From assembly GCF_005889725.1 (NCBI RefSeq), contig NZ_VCKX01000002.1:1-64000 (forward strand): a stretch of DNA of 64,000 bases, written 5' to 3'. Below, in pieces: positions 32,270 to 40,075 of this stretch; within the stretch, counting starts at the first letter, position 1; the number at the start of each line of letters is the position of its first letter. Below the pieces are notes generated by a model. The model was not told the origin of the DNA. It worked only from the letters and a program-made list of their open reading frames with translations, and did no database searches. This DNA is from Nonomuraea zeae. GTDB taxonomy: Bacteria; Actinomycetota; Actinomycetes; Streptosporangiales; Streptosporangiaceae. The position numbers were made by a program, and so were the translations under genes.

Positions 32270-34222
32270 TTAGTCGAGGTGGTATTCGCGTTCGGCCGGT
32301 CGGACGTGGCCCATGTCGCGGGTGACGTCGGCGAGCGGCCGGTGTCTCGCGGCGGCGTTGTCGCCGGCGACCGAGATGGCTTCGGAGGCGGCGGGCAGGT
32401 GCACGGAGATCGAGACGGCTCGGGCTCGCACACTGGCGGTCTTCTCCATGAGCCGCACCACCAGCCGCTCCAGCACGCCCGGGACTTTCAGCTCGACGAC
32501 CTTGGCGTGCAACTCCTCGAGGGTCGAGTAGAGCCGCTCGCAGGACCGGGCGGTGGCGCGGGCATCGTCTACCCCGGCCAGGATCTCCTCGGCCATGTCG
32601 GCGTCGGCGTCGGTCACATCGAAGATCGTCAGCTCGGCGTCGCGGTACTGCGCGGTCGCCCGGCTGGGCATGGTCATGGTGGCTCCGTTCGTCGGGGTCG
32701 GGGTTGACGGCGGAGAGGATGGCGAACCGGCCGCCAGCGCGGGCCGCCCTCCGGCGGGTGGCCCAGTCAGAACTGGGGACGGCGACGGCGGATTGGGCTC
32801 GTACCGCTGCGGCACCCGCTCATCGACCCGCTCGGTCTTGTCGACCCAGGCCGTCCGGTCCGCCCCGGGCGGCGGGCGCATGTCCTCCCACCCGGGAGGT
32901 GGCGGAGGCGTCCCAGCGGCGCCTCGAGTCCGCGTTGTGCCTCCGCGACCGGGGTCAGGACGACCATGCCGGAACCAGCGCCTCCACCGCCCGCTAGCGT
33001 CGGCGCGCTTGGGTGGCTTCCATGACCAGCGCGGCGGCCCCCAGCCGGGAAACGCCGAGCGGTGCCAGCGCTTCACCCGCCGGCTGCCGTCCTTCCAGGC
33101 CTGACGTGCCCACGACGTGCGGCGACGGCGCTTCACATGGGGGCTCTGGGTGTTCTTGCGGCTCCAGCGTTTCCGCGCTTCGAGGGCCTTGTCGCCGTCG
33201 GGCCCGGGACGCCGCTTGGGACTCTTCCACTTCAGCTTCTTGGGAGGCTTGATCTTCGACACCTTCTTGCCGCCGCCCGGACGGCCCGACATCCAGCCCT
33301 TCGGGCCTTTGCCGTCGCGCTTGTCCTTGGGTGCCTTCCACCGCAGCTTTCCGCCAGGCTTCTTCGGCGTCTTCGAGGCCGGTGTGGTCTTGCCGTCGGT
33401 CTTCGTTTTGGGCCGCTTCGGCGGCTTACTGTCCGGCCTGGTCTGAACACAGGAGTCGGAGCCGAGTCCGCCCTTGCTGCGCTTCTTACGCCGCTTGGAC
33501 GCGTCTCCGTGGCCACCGGTCTTGCCACCCTTGCCCGCCTTCAGCAGGCCGCGGTATGGCTTCTTGTGATCTTTCCTACTCTTCGCGAGTCCGTGCCCTC
33601 CGGAGTGGTCCTTCGGGCGCCCCTTCGGCCTCTTGGGATCCTTATGGCCTCCGTGTCCAGAGCCTCCTCCGTGCCCGCCACGTCCCCCGCCGCGACGCCG
33701 GCGCGAACCCTCGGGAGGGGAGCCCGACAGTAGGCCGTGGCCGTTCGACCCGCCCCGTCCATGCCCGCCAGCGGCCTTGTGGCCCGCCTTGTCGGCACGG
33801 GCCCGCGCCTCATCCGCGAGTGCCGCACGCCGTCGTGCCCGATGCCACATGCCCTGCGCTGCGGCCACACCGAGCGCGGTCATCAACGCCATGGCGACGG
33901 CGAGCATGTCCCGCGCGGTCGGATGGTCGGGGTCTTCCGGCGCGGGCGGCGTGAACGCGCCCTCCTCATCGCCATCGTCCGGGCCGGAAGCGGCCGACGG
34001 CAAGCCGGGCATGGAGAGCGCTACAGGCGGCCGCATGTCGTCCACGGACAGCAGGTTCGGCCACACACCCGGGGCACCGCCGCCGTCCTCCTCGCCGGTG
34101 TGCGTCACGCCCGCGAAGACAGGGATGCGCGGCTGAGGCTCGGGAGGCAGCGGCGGGAGCGGCACGGAAGGGGTCTCCCCTCGTGGCTGGAAACGCACCA
34201 CATTCGCGTCATCGTCGTCCAT
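32270..34222 (-). CDS. Large basic low-complexity transfer protein
   Basis: 650 residues. An acidic/proline N-terminus and one hydrophobic segment (about 107-123) are followed by ~300 residues dominated by Lys, Arg, Gly and Pro (KRPKGRPKDHSGGHG, KKRSKGG, WKSPKRRPGPDG). A folded C-terminal helical domain (about 530-650, AEEILAGVDDARATARSCER...) ends the protein. The central tail may bind DNA or wall polymers non-specifically. No enzyme motif is visible. Similar anchored basic proteins occur in actinobacterial conjugative elements; function unproven. Confidence 0.65.
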   Translation of the reverse strand: MDDDDANVVRFQPRGETPSVPLPPLPPEPQPRIPVFAGVTHTGEEDGGGAPGVWPNLLSVDDMRPPVALSMPGLPSAASGPDDGDEEGAFTPPAPEDPDHPTARDMLAVAMALMTALGVAAAQGMWHRARRRAALADEARARADKAGHKAAGGHGRGGSNGHGLLSGSPPEGSRRRRGGGRGGHGGGSGHGGHKDPKRPKGRPKDHSGGHGLAKSRKDHKKPYRGLLKAGKGGKTGGHGDASKRRKKRSKGGLGSDSCVQTRPDSKPPKRPKTKTDGKTTPASKTPKKPGGKLRWKAPKDKRDGKGPKGWMSGRPGGGKKVSKIKPPKKLKWKSPKRRPGPDGDKALEARKRWSRKNTQSPHVKRRRRTSWARQAWKDGSRRVKRWHRSAFPGWGPPRWSWKPPKRADASGRWRRWFRHGRPDPGRGGTTRTRGAAGTPPPPPGWEDMRPPPGADRTAWVDKTERVDERVPQRYEPNPPSPSPVLTGPPAGGRPALAAGSPSSPPSTPTPTNGATMTMPSRATAQYRDAELTIFDVTDADADMAEEILAGVDDARATARSCERLYSTLEELHAKVVELKVPGVLERLVVRLMEKTASVRARAVSISVHLPAASEAISVAGDNAAARHRPLADVTRDMGHVRPAEREYHLD

Positions 34223-34264
34223 GATCCGCGCCCCCCATGCATCGACGGACAGTGACCGGTACCC

Positions 34265-34321
34265 TCGCGCGCACGCGTCCGCGCGCGTCCGCGTCCGCGC
34301 GTCCGCATAATGTGCGCGCGA
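34265..34321. promoter_or_regulatory. Candidate conjugal transfer locus (clt): four GCGTCCGC repeats inside a 10-bp inverted repeat
   Basis: GCGTCCGC occurs at 34275, 34285, 34291 and 34299 (8 bp each, same strand). The set is enclosed by a perfect inverted repeat, TCGCGCGCAC (34265-34274) and GTGCGCGCGA (34312-34321). Streptomyces TraB proteins bind clusters of 8-bp repeats in a non-coding clt locus, so this layout inside the transfer operon is a good match. A stable hairpin acting as attenuator or terminator after the gene ending at 34355 is the alternative. Confidence 0.5.
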
Positions 34322-34354
34322 GGCAGATTCGGCGGATGAAGATGAACATGAACA

Positions 34355-34774
34355 TCACGCCTTGTAGTGCTGGCAGTAGTTGCTGAGCGTCATTGCCAGG
34401 TCGTTCCATCCCGCGTCGTCGTCCTGGTCGCCGGCCACGACGCGGGCCCGGTCCCACCACGCCAACGCGACGGCCTTCGGGCTCGCGCCCTCCAGCACCG
34501 CCAACCTCCGCTCCCAGTGGTAGGTCTGGTTCGCTGCCCGCCGGGTGTCGGCCGCAGGGAACCGCGAGCAGAACGTCTGTAGCGTCACGACGAGGTTGCT
34601 CCACCCGCTGTGGTCGCCGCGGCGGGCCTGAGTGGTAGCAGTCGCTCTCGCCTGGTCTGACCAGGCGTAGGCGACACCTTTCGCGCCGAGCGCGGCGTTC
34701 TGCTCCCGCCGCACTTCCCAGTGCCGGCGCCTGTTGCCCACGCTGGACTGCGCACGAGGCGCTCGACGAGTCAA
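34355..34774 (-). CDS. Two-repeat protein of unknown function
   Basis: 139 residues made of an internal duplication. About 8-72 and 80-139 share the pattern (R/H)HWE-x-R...A(Y/L)AW-x-(D/R)-x-AR...GW-x-(N)-L-x-(V/M)TL-x-x-(F/Y)C. The TTG start at 34774 overlaps the stop of the GIY-YIG gene (TTGA) and follows GAGGAG. Not recognised as a family. Co-translation places it with the transfer genes. Confidence 0.65.
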   Translation of the reverse strand: MTRRAPRAQSSVGNRRRHWEVRREQNAALGAKGVAYAWSDQARATATTQARRGDHSGWSNLVVTLQTFCSRFPAADTRRAANQTYHWERRLAVLEGASPKAVALAWWDRARVVAGDQDDDAGWNDLAMTLSNYCQHYKA

Positions 34775-35325
34775 GGCGTCTCCTCAGCACGTCGAGGGCC
34801 GGGTGGCAGAGGAGGCGGGGCGACTTGCGTGGTCGGCGCGTCTAGTGAATCAGGCAAGATAACGCGGGGAATCTCCTCGTCCACCGATTCCAGCTCCGGC
34901 TCGCTGAATGCCTCCGAGGAGACGTGGCGAGGCGACACCTCGGCCAGGCCGTGTGGCCGCCAGTGGCCGAGCAGAACAGCCGCACCGGCGACCATCGCCA
35001 CCGGGTTCTCGTCGCCGAAGTCGAACCACTCTCCGTGCTTCCGGTATTCACGGAAGCACTCGTGAAGGTCCAGTTCCACGTCGATGCTGCCGGGAATCGC
35101 CCAGAGCAGCCGCAAGATGACCGGGGACCCGATCTGCATAGCGGCCAGTCGAGTCTGCAGGTTGCTGCTGATTCCGATCTTGACGAGGCGGACCTCGTCG
35201 CAGCCAATGACGTAGACCCACGACTGAGGATTCCCGGCCCCGGCGAGAGCGGCCTCATACCGTTGCCAGCGGAAAAGGCGCTGGTTGTAAGCGCGCCGCT
35301 CACTGCTACTCATCGGCTCGTTCAT
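34771..35325 (-). CDS. GIY-YIG family protein (T5orf172/MUG113 type)
   Basis: 184 residues. WVYVIGCDEVRLVKIGISSN (about 36-55) is the GIY-YIG core in its T5orf172/MUG113 form, followed by LQTRLAAMQIGSP and a LHECFREYRKHGEWFDF segment carrying the conserved Glu/His-type residues. Such proteins may nick or cut DNA. Inside the transfer operon it could act in DNA processing, although TraB systems are thought not to need nicking. A proline-rich tail follows. The start ATG 35325 overlaps the upstream stop (ATGA). Confidence 0.75.
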   Translation of the reverse strand: MNEPMSSSERRAYNQRLFRWQRYEAALAGAGNPQSWVYVIGCDEVRLVKIGISSNLQTRLAAMQIGSPVILRLLWAIPGSIDVELDLHECFREYRKHGEWFDFGDENPVAMVAGAAVLLGHWRPHGLAEVSPRHVSSEAFSEPELESVDEEIPRVILPDSLDAPTTQVAPPPLPPGPRRAEETP

Positions 35326-35777
35326 GCCGGCCTGTCCTGCCGGATCATCTCCAGGAAGTCTTGGTCGGCCTTCGTGCGGCGCTTCTGCGGCGGCCTGGCC
35401 TGCTGCTCGGGCTCGGCGGGCGGAAGCGCCTGCTGCTGCTTGGCCTCGACAGCGGCCCGGCGAGCGTCCGGGATCGTGTGCCGGTGCTTCTCGTAGCGCG
35501 CCGCCAACCGGAACGTCCGCTTGGCCGCCGTTTCCAGAAGTTCCTGAATCTCAGCGAACGGGGACGTGACCCGGCTGTGCCGCCACCACGCCTCGAACGA
35601 GCTGTACCCCTCGGGGGGGTTCTCCTTCCACATGGCTTCGGCGTCGCGCCGGACCTGGGCCACGAACGCAGCCTGATCCGACAGCACCCGGCGAAGCTGG
35701 GCGGCGAACGCCTGCACCATCTCCGGCCGGTCCAGCATGTCGCCGGACCACCCCGGCCCGGAGGTGTTCCTGCTCAT
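35322..35777 (-). CDS. Unknown helical protein of the transfer operon
   Basis: 151 residues, soluble and mostly helical, with a Trp-rich segment (SSFEAWWRHSRVTSP) and a Gln/Pro-rich tail. No family recognised. Both ends overlap neighbours by 4 bp, so it is translated in series with them. Confidence 0.55.
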   Translation of the reverse strand: MSRNTSGPGWSGDMLDRPEMVQAFAAQLRRVLSDQAAFVAQVRRDAEAMWKENPPEGYSSFEAWWRHSRVTSPFAEIQELLETAAKRTFRLAARYEKHRHTIPDARRAAVEAKQQQALPPAEPEQQARPPQKRRTKADQDFLEMIRQDRPA

Positions 35778-37345
35778 GAAGCAGTCCTTTCGCGGCGAGT
35801 TGCACCGAGCAGACGGCGGCGCGTGCGCCCGTCCAACTGGCTGAGCCATTCGTTGCGCTTTCTGCGCCCGTACGACTCGACGCAGCCGCCCTCACGCGCG
35901 AGGTCGGCACCGGTCGGTAGCTCACCTTTCGCGACAGCCTGTTGCCAGTGGCGCCACATCGCGTCTGTGGCGCTCGTGGTAGCGGTCTCGGTGTCGTCGA
36001 TGTCGTCGTCGGGCTCCTCACGGAGCTGCCAGAGGATCTCCTCGGCGTCGAGATCCGCCACCTCGTCCGCTACCTCCGGCGCTACCTGGTCTCCGGTAGC
36101 GGTGCCGGTGTCGCTCTGGGTGGCGCTCGTGGTGTCGTTCGGGGGCAGCGGGACGGCACGCAGTGACACCCTGCCCGCCACCAGATCCGCTACCGACGGC
36201 GCCACCCCGTCGCGGGTGTCGGTCCCAGGTGGCGGGATGCGCCGGCCAACGACCATCGAGGCGAGCATCTCGATCGTCGCCGCCGCCTCCGGGTCTCGCT
36301 GGGCCAGCACCGCGTCCGAGAGGCGACGCGTCTCCTCCGCCAGTCGGGCAGCCTCGCTCAGCCGCCGCTTACCGGTGATCGCGGGATGGTCGAGGTTCGC
36401 CCACGGCGCCATCGCCGTGTCGAGCAGATCCGACAGGCTGTCCGCCCCGCCGAGCGCCGTCACCAGGTCGAGCAACATCTCCTGCGTCCGCGGGTTCCGC
36501 GCCAGGTCGGTGTGCTCCACCGCCTGGTCCAGGAACCGGTCCCGCTTAGTCAGTGCGGCAGCGATCTTCCGATCGGAGGAGTTCGCCTTGCGCAGCTGAT
36601 GCAGCTTCTTCACGGCAAGGGCGACTCGCTTGAGCCTGCGGTGGGCGTCCACCTCGGACGCGGTTCGGTCGGTGGCCTCTGCGATGCCCAGGCGGACGAG
36701 GATCCGCTCTGGAGTGAGGCGCCAGTTGATGCCTGAGGTGCCGCGGATGCGGTGGCGTTCGATGGCCATGCCGCGCTCCCACAGCCACGCCGCGACCAAC
36801 GGGGCCGCGAGCCGGAACACGCCCTCCGGCAGACTGCGCGCCTCCATGGCAGCCAGCACCGCCGATACGGCGGTGAACATCCACACGGCAACGCCGTCGA
36901 TGCCTGCGGACAAGTTCTTGCGCATGCTGGCCCTGGCGCGCTTCGCCGAAGTGACGACGGCGATCTCCAGGAAGGCGAACATCAGCGCCCGGAGTGGCCA
37001 GGGCACGTCACCGATGATCCGGTCGAGGAATTGCCACATGCCTTGTCCGGCAACGATGGTGGCGATGCCGGCTGCGATGAAGGTGAGGCGGTCGGTGCCA
37101 CGAGCGTCGTCCTTGAGCGGCTTGTCCTGCTGCCGCTCGGCGTCGGCCTCGCGCTGGAGTCGCTCCCGTTCGCGGTCGGCTTCGATCTGCTCCGTGTCGC
37201 GCTGGGCGCGCAGCCGTTGTTCGTCGAGCTCGGCCTGGGCGGTCTTGGCGCGAGCCTCGGCCTTAGCGGCTTCTCGCTCGTCCCTGGATCGCCACAATGC
37301 GCGGGGGTGACTGCGCTCGGGGGCGTCCGGGTGGCTGGTGCTCAC
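35774..37345 (-). CDS. DUF2637-like transfer protein with coiled coil, membrane segments and HTH-like tail
   Basis: 523 residues. A charged coiled coil (DEREAAKAEARAKTAQAEL..., about 20-85) leads into three or four membrane segments (LTFIAAGIATIVAGQGMWQF, ALMFAFLEIAVVTSAKRA, MFTAVSAVLAAMEARS, about 95-200). That is the DUF2637 pattern found in SpdA-like proteins of Streptomyces plasmids. The C-terminal half is acidic and ends in a helix-turn-helix-like GADLAREGGCVESYGRRKRN. GTG 37345 follows GGAG. Likely a membrane-anchored DNA-binding factor for intramycelial spread; inference. Confidence 0.65.
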   Translation of the reverse strand: MSTSHPDAPERSHPRALWRSRDEREAAKAEARAKTAQAELDEQRLRAQRDTEQIEADRERERLQREADAERQQDKPLKDDARGTDRLTFIAAGIATIVAGQGMWQFLDRIIGDVPWPLRALMFAFLEIAVVTSAKRARASMRKNLSAGIDGVAVWMFTAVSAVLAAMEARSLPEGVFRLAAPLVAAWLWERGMAIERHRIRGTSGINWRLTPERILVRLGIAEATDRTASEVDAHRRLKRVALAVKKLHQLRKANSSDRKIAAALTKRDRFLDQAVEHTDLARNPRTQEMLLDLVTALGGADSLSDLLDTAMAPWANLDHPAITGKRRLSEAARLAEETRRLSDAVLAQRDPEAAATIEMLASMVVGRRIPPPGTDTRDGVAPSVADLVAGRVSLRAVPLPPNDTTSATQSDTGTATGDQVAPEVADEVADLDAEEILWQLREEPDDDIDDTETATTSATDAMWRHWQQAVAKGELPTGADLAREGGCVESYGRRKRNEWLSQLDGRTRRRLLGATRRERTAS

Positions 37346-37446
37346 GGCTCTACTCCGTTCTCTGGCCGATGGCTGTGTCGCGTGCCCGCCCAGGGCTTGC
37401 TCCCTGGGGTGCCGGCGTCGTACCGGACGGGCTGAGATCGAGATCT

Positions 37447-37587
37447 TCACAGGCGGTTGACTGCCTCCTGCATCGCAGCCAACTCTGCGTTCACGAGGTC
37501 AAGCAGGTCCTCGGCAGCCGCGAGGCGTGCCCGCTCGGTCGTGAGGGCTTCCTGCTCGATCTGGAGAAGGGTGCTCTCGACGCTCAT
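37447..37587 (-). CDS. 46-residue coiled-coil protein
   Basis: A short frame (MSVESTLLQIEQEALTTERA... to AVNRL) with clear heptads. The ATG at 37587 overlaps the upstream stop by 4 bp, as everywhere in this operon, which supports it as a real gene. No family recognised. Possibly an adaptor for the coiled coil of the following protein. Confidence 0.55.
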   Translation of the reverse strand: MSVESTLLQIEQEALTTERARLAAAEDLLDLVNAELAAMQEAVNRL

Positions 37588-37805
37588 CGGTGCAGGCCCT
37601 TCTGCTGGGCGAGGTGCGCGGGTGTGAGCCAGTGGGTGCGCTTGGGGTCGTCGCGCCAGCGGACGCCGATCAAACCCATGGACGGGCTGTGCCCGACGAC
37701 CTTGTAGGGGCAGAAACGGCGGTAGAAGGCGACGACGACCACGGTCAGGAGAGTCAGCCAGACCAGCGCGCCCACGATGGGCAGAAGCGTGTCGAGGAGG
37801 TTCAC
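37584..37805 (-). CDS. Small membrane protein of the transfer operon
   Basis: 73 residues with one strong transmembrane segment (IVGALVWLTLLTVVVVAFY) and a short cytoplasmic domain ending LTPAHLAQQKGLHR. GTG 37805 overlaps the upstream stop (GTGA). No family recognised. Confidence 0.55.
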   Translation of the reverse strand: MNLLDTLLPIVGALVWLTLLTVVVVAFYRRFCPYKVVGHSPSMGLIGVRWRDDPKRTHWLTPAHLAQQKGLHR

Positions 37806-38293
37806 CGGGCCACCCCCGCCAGCCAGCGATCCAGCGCGGCGGTAACCTGCGGGCGCTCGGTGCCGGATGGCACCAGCGCGCAGGTGTCGAGGACGAAGTC
37901 CTCCAGCGGTGCCCGCTCGGCGAAGAACTCGGTGCCGCCAGGCGTCAAGGGCAGTGTGTATGTGGAGTACAGGGGGTCCAGGAGGTGCGGCTCGATCCGT
38001 ACGGCGCCGACACCGGCCGGCTGGTCGAGGCCTTCGATGGCCAGCCCGCGGTCGAACACGACCTCGGTGACCTTGTTGGTCGTGTGGTCGGGGACGAGCA
38101 GCGTGACCGCGAACGGGTCGCTTCTCCGGTAGATGAGCAGGCAGAAGTACGGCCGCTGGTCGCCGGCCGCAGCCTCCCACAGGATGATCGGCTTGCGGAC
38201 GCTGACTCTGTACCCGCTGGGGACGATGTTCTTAATCGACCGGCGGACGGCTCGTCCGGCCAAGCAGACTATGTCGAGGATGAGGTTCTGCAT
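37802..38293 (-). CDS. Unknown 163-residue protein of the transfer operon
   Basis: Soluble, mixed α/β. Its N-terminal helix is followed by PIILWEAAAGDQRPYFCLLI and a conserved-looking core (YSTYTLPLTPGGTEFFAERA). ATG 38293 shares its A with the upstream stop (TGATG). No family recognised. Confidence 0.5.
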   Translation of the reverse strand: MQNLILDIVCLAGRAVRRSIKNIVPSGYRVSVRKPIILWEAAAGDQRPYFCLLIYRRSDPFAVTLLVPDHTTNKVTEVVFDRGLAIEGLDQPAGVGAVRIEPHLLDPLYSTYTLPLTPGGTEFFAERAPLEDFVLDTCALVPSGTERPQVTAALDRWLAGVAR

Positions 38294-38622
38294 CACGACA
38301 CCGCCCCGGTCAGCGTGCCGCGGGCGATGGAGATCTGGACGAGCATCGCGTGAGCGAGCCGCTCGGCGTCGTCGAGCGAGATCAACTTGAAGCTCTCCCG
38401 CCAGACGCTGATGCGGGCGCCTTCATCGGGCTGGTAGGTCAGCTCGACCGCCTCGCCGGCGACCGGCTTCTGGTCCTCGGCCACGCACGTCCCGGGGCCG
38501 AGATCGGTCGGCAGGTGCTCGACGCACCACGGCTTGCAGGGCGGGCGCTGGTCCGGCTGCTCCTGCAGTTCAGCCGTACGCTGGACGGGGATGGTCACGG
38601 CGATGTGTGCCATGATGGGCAT
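38293..38622 (-). CDS. DUF6907-like protein
   Basis: About 109 residues. The CKPWCVEHL motif followed by a β-rich segment and the closing helix LDDAERLAHAMLVQIS match the DUF6907 pattern common in actinobacterial mobile elements. Function unknown. ATG 38622 follows GAAAGG. An in-frame ATG at 38718 overlaps the stop of the Xis-like gene and would add a low-complexity extension. A second DUF6907-like protein lies at 47039. Confidence 0.6.
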   Translation of the reverse strand: MPIMAHIAVTIPVQRTAELQEQPDQRPPCKPWCVEHLPTDLGPGTCVAEDQKPVAGEAVELTYQPDEGARISVWRESFKLISLDDAERLAHAMLVQISIARGTLTGAVS

Positions 38623-38717
38623 GTACCTTTCGTCCTCGGCGATGTCGGGGACACGCGGGCGGCCCGGATCTTGGCGGTGAGGGGCCGCCATTCGCGTGTC
38701 AGGGGAGATGGCGCGCA

Positions 38718-39092
38718 TCAGGCGACGACCTCGGCGTTCGAGGAGAGCGGATCGGCCACGATGGGGTTTGGTCCTGCAACCCAATCCGCAGCGTCAACCA
38801 GGCCCTTCAGCGTGGCGGCCTCAGCCATCTCGTGAATGGCAGCGGCCGGGATGAAGTAGCGCCGCGCACCCACGCGTACGGCAGGAAACCGGCCGCTGTG
38901 AATCGCTCGATAGAGCCCCATCGGCGAAATCCCGAAAAGGGACGCGGCCTTGGCCACGCTGTAGAACTTGGGATCATCGCCTTCGCTGCTGACCTGTTGG
39001 TCTGTGTTGGTCTCAGTGACAGTGAAGCCAGAGGCAGCCAGCGCTTGAGCGAAGATCCTTAAGATCACAGGCGCGAGGGCCTGATCCTGCAT
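38718..39092 (-). CDS. Excisionase-like HTH protein
   Basis: 124 residues. FYSVAKAASLFGISPMGLYRAIHSGRFPAVRVGARRYFIP (about 43-82) is a textbook MerR/Xis winged helix. In actinobacterial integrative elements such a protein is the recombination directionality factor or a transfer activator. It is the first gene of the minus-strand operon. ATG 39092 follows GGAGCTCTC. It is 24 kb from the integrase, whereas Xis usually sits beside int, so a regulatory role is equally possible. Confidence 0.7.
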   Translation of the reverse strand: MQDQALAPVILRIFAQALAASGFTVTETNTDQQVSSEGDDPKFYSVAKAASLFGISPMGLYRAIHSGRFPAVRVGARRYFIPAAAIHEMAEAATLKGLVDAADWVAGPNPIVADPLSSNAEVVA

Positions 39093-39166
39093 GAGAGCTC
39101 CGATCCAACGAGTCGAGTCACATGTCTCACGCCAGACCTGGCGGAGATCACATAACTACACGACTA

Positions 39167-39209
39167 GAGGAGTTGTCTCTCACATAATCCACACTCGTAT
39201 AGAGGAGTT
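39167..39209. promoter_or_regulatory. Two direct repeats (TAGAGGAGTT) in front of the transfer operon
   Basis: TAGAGGAGTT occurs at 39165-39174 and 39200-39209, 35 bp apart and each preceded by ACAC. They lie between the Xis-like gene start (39092) and the gntR stop. This is a likely control region for the minus-strand transfer operon. I infer binding by the adjacent GntR protein or the Xis-like protein. Confidence 0.45.
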
Positions 39210-39215
39210 CAAGGG

Positions 39216-40001
39216 TTATCGGGCAGGAAGTTGGTACGACAGAACGTAGGCGTCGCTCGACATGACCGTGTCGCACACCTCTACAGCACGCCCGTCCTGC
39301 GCAAATGCCGTACGGATGAGGTGAAACACGGGGACACCAGGAGGCAGTTTCAGCGCGGTGATCTCATCACGCAGTGGCATGCGGGACCGGATCTCTTCGT
39401 CGAAGTGGTCCAGCCGATACCCGAGCTCTTCCAGGCGGGCATAAATGCCGCCCGGGCCGCTGTCTGGCTGAGCGATCTGCGTGTCCCGCGCGATGGCCGC
39501 CGGCACGTAAGAAGTGGCCGTTTCCACAGGTCTTCCATTGATCAGATATCGGCGGGACCTTACTACCACCCGCACATCGTCTTGAAGGCCCAAGCGCTTC
39601 TGTACATCTGCCGAGGCGTCCTCCTCCGTCACGCGGATGGAGTCAACGGCAGGTTTGCCCCCGGCGCCCTCTGTCTCTGCGATGAAGGCGGCTTTGCCCT
39701 GCTCCCTGTGACGGCGGGCGAAACGGTCCGAGGCCAGGCGACGTACCGGAGGATTCCTCCGTACGAAGACGCCACGCCCGTGCTCTGCAACGGTCAGCCC
39801 TTCGCTCTGCACCAGTTGGAGGGCGTTGCGAACCGTCATGCGCGCTACGCCGTAATGCTCGATCAGTTGGGCCTCGGACGGTACCTTGTCGCCCGGAGCA
39901 AGCTTTCCCGAGTTGATCGCATCCCTTACGTGATCTGCGATCTGCTTGAACACCGGCCTGTCGCTGGCGCTGTCGATCGCGGGAAGCATGAGATCGGCCA
40001 C
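39216..40001 (-). CDS. GntR/HutC-family repressor with UTRA domain
   Basis: 261 residues. The N-terminal winged helix (VFKQIADHVRDAINSGKL, KVPSEAQLIEHYGVARMTVRNAL) is GntR-type. The C-terminal UTRA ligand domain has RRYLINGRPVETATSYVP and LRDEITALKLPPGVPVFHLIRTAF. In actinobacterial integrative elements a GntR repressor of this kind keeps transfer and replication genes silent. GTG 40001 follows GAGGAG. It is divergent from the NUDIX gene, with a palindrome between them. Confidence 0.93.
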   Translation of the reverse strand: MADLMLPAIDSASDRPVFKQIADHVRDAINSGKLAPGDKVPSEAQLIEHYGVARMTVRNALQLVQSEGLTVAEHGRGVFVRRNPPVRRLASDRFARRHREQGKAAFIAETEGAGGKPAVDSIRVTEEDASADVQKRLGLQDDVRVVVRSRRYLINGRPVETATSYVPAAIARDTQIAQPDSGPGGIYARLEELGYRLDHFDEEIRSRMPLRDEITALKLPPGVPVFHLIRTAFAQDGRAVEVCDTVMSSDAYVLSYQLPAR

Positions 40002-40017
40002 GCCAACTCCTCAACTC

Positions 40018-40031
40018 GTACAGACGTGTAC
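40018..40031. promoter_or_regulatory. Palindromic operator GTACA-GACG-TGTAC
   Basis: A perfect 5-bp inverted repeat with a 4-bp centre lies between the divergent gntR and NUDIX genes. Its form fits HutC-subfamily GntR operators, and autoregulation is the natural reading. Confidence 0.55.
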
Positions 40032-40075
40032 TAGCGTGAGTTTAGTCAGTCAGTCACTAATTCCAGGAGGGTCAC

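Noticed and set aside
38623-38718. N-terminal extension of the DUF6907-like protein
   Set aside because: The extension is low-complexity and not family-like. A ribosome site precedes ATG 38622, although the TGATG overlap at 38718 keeps it possible.
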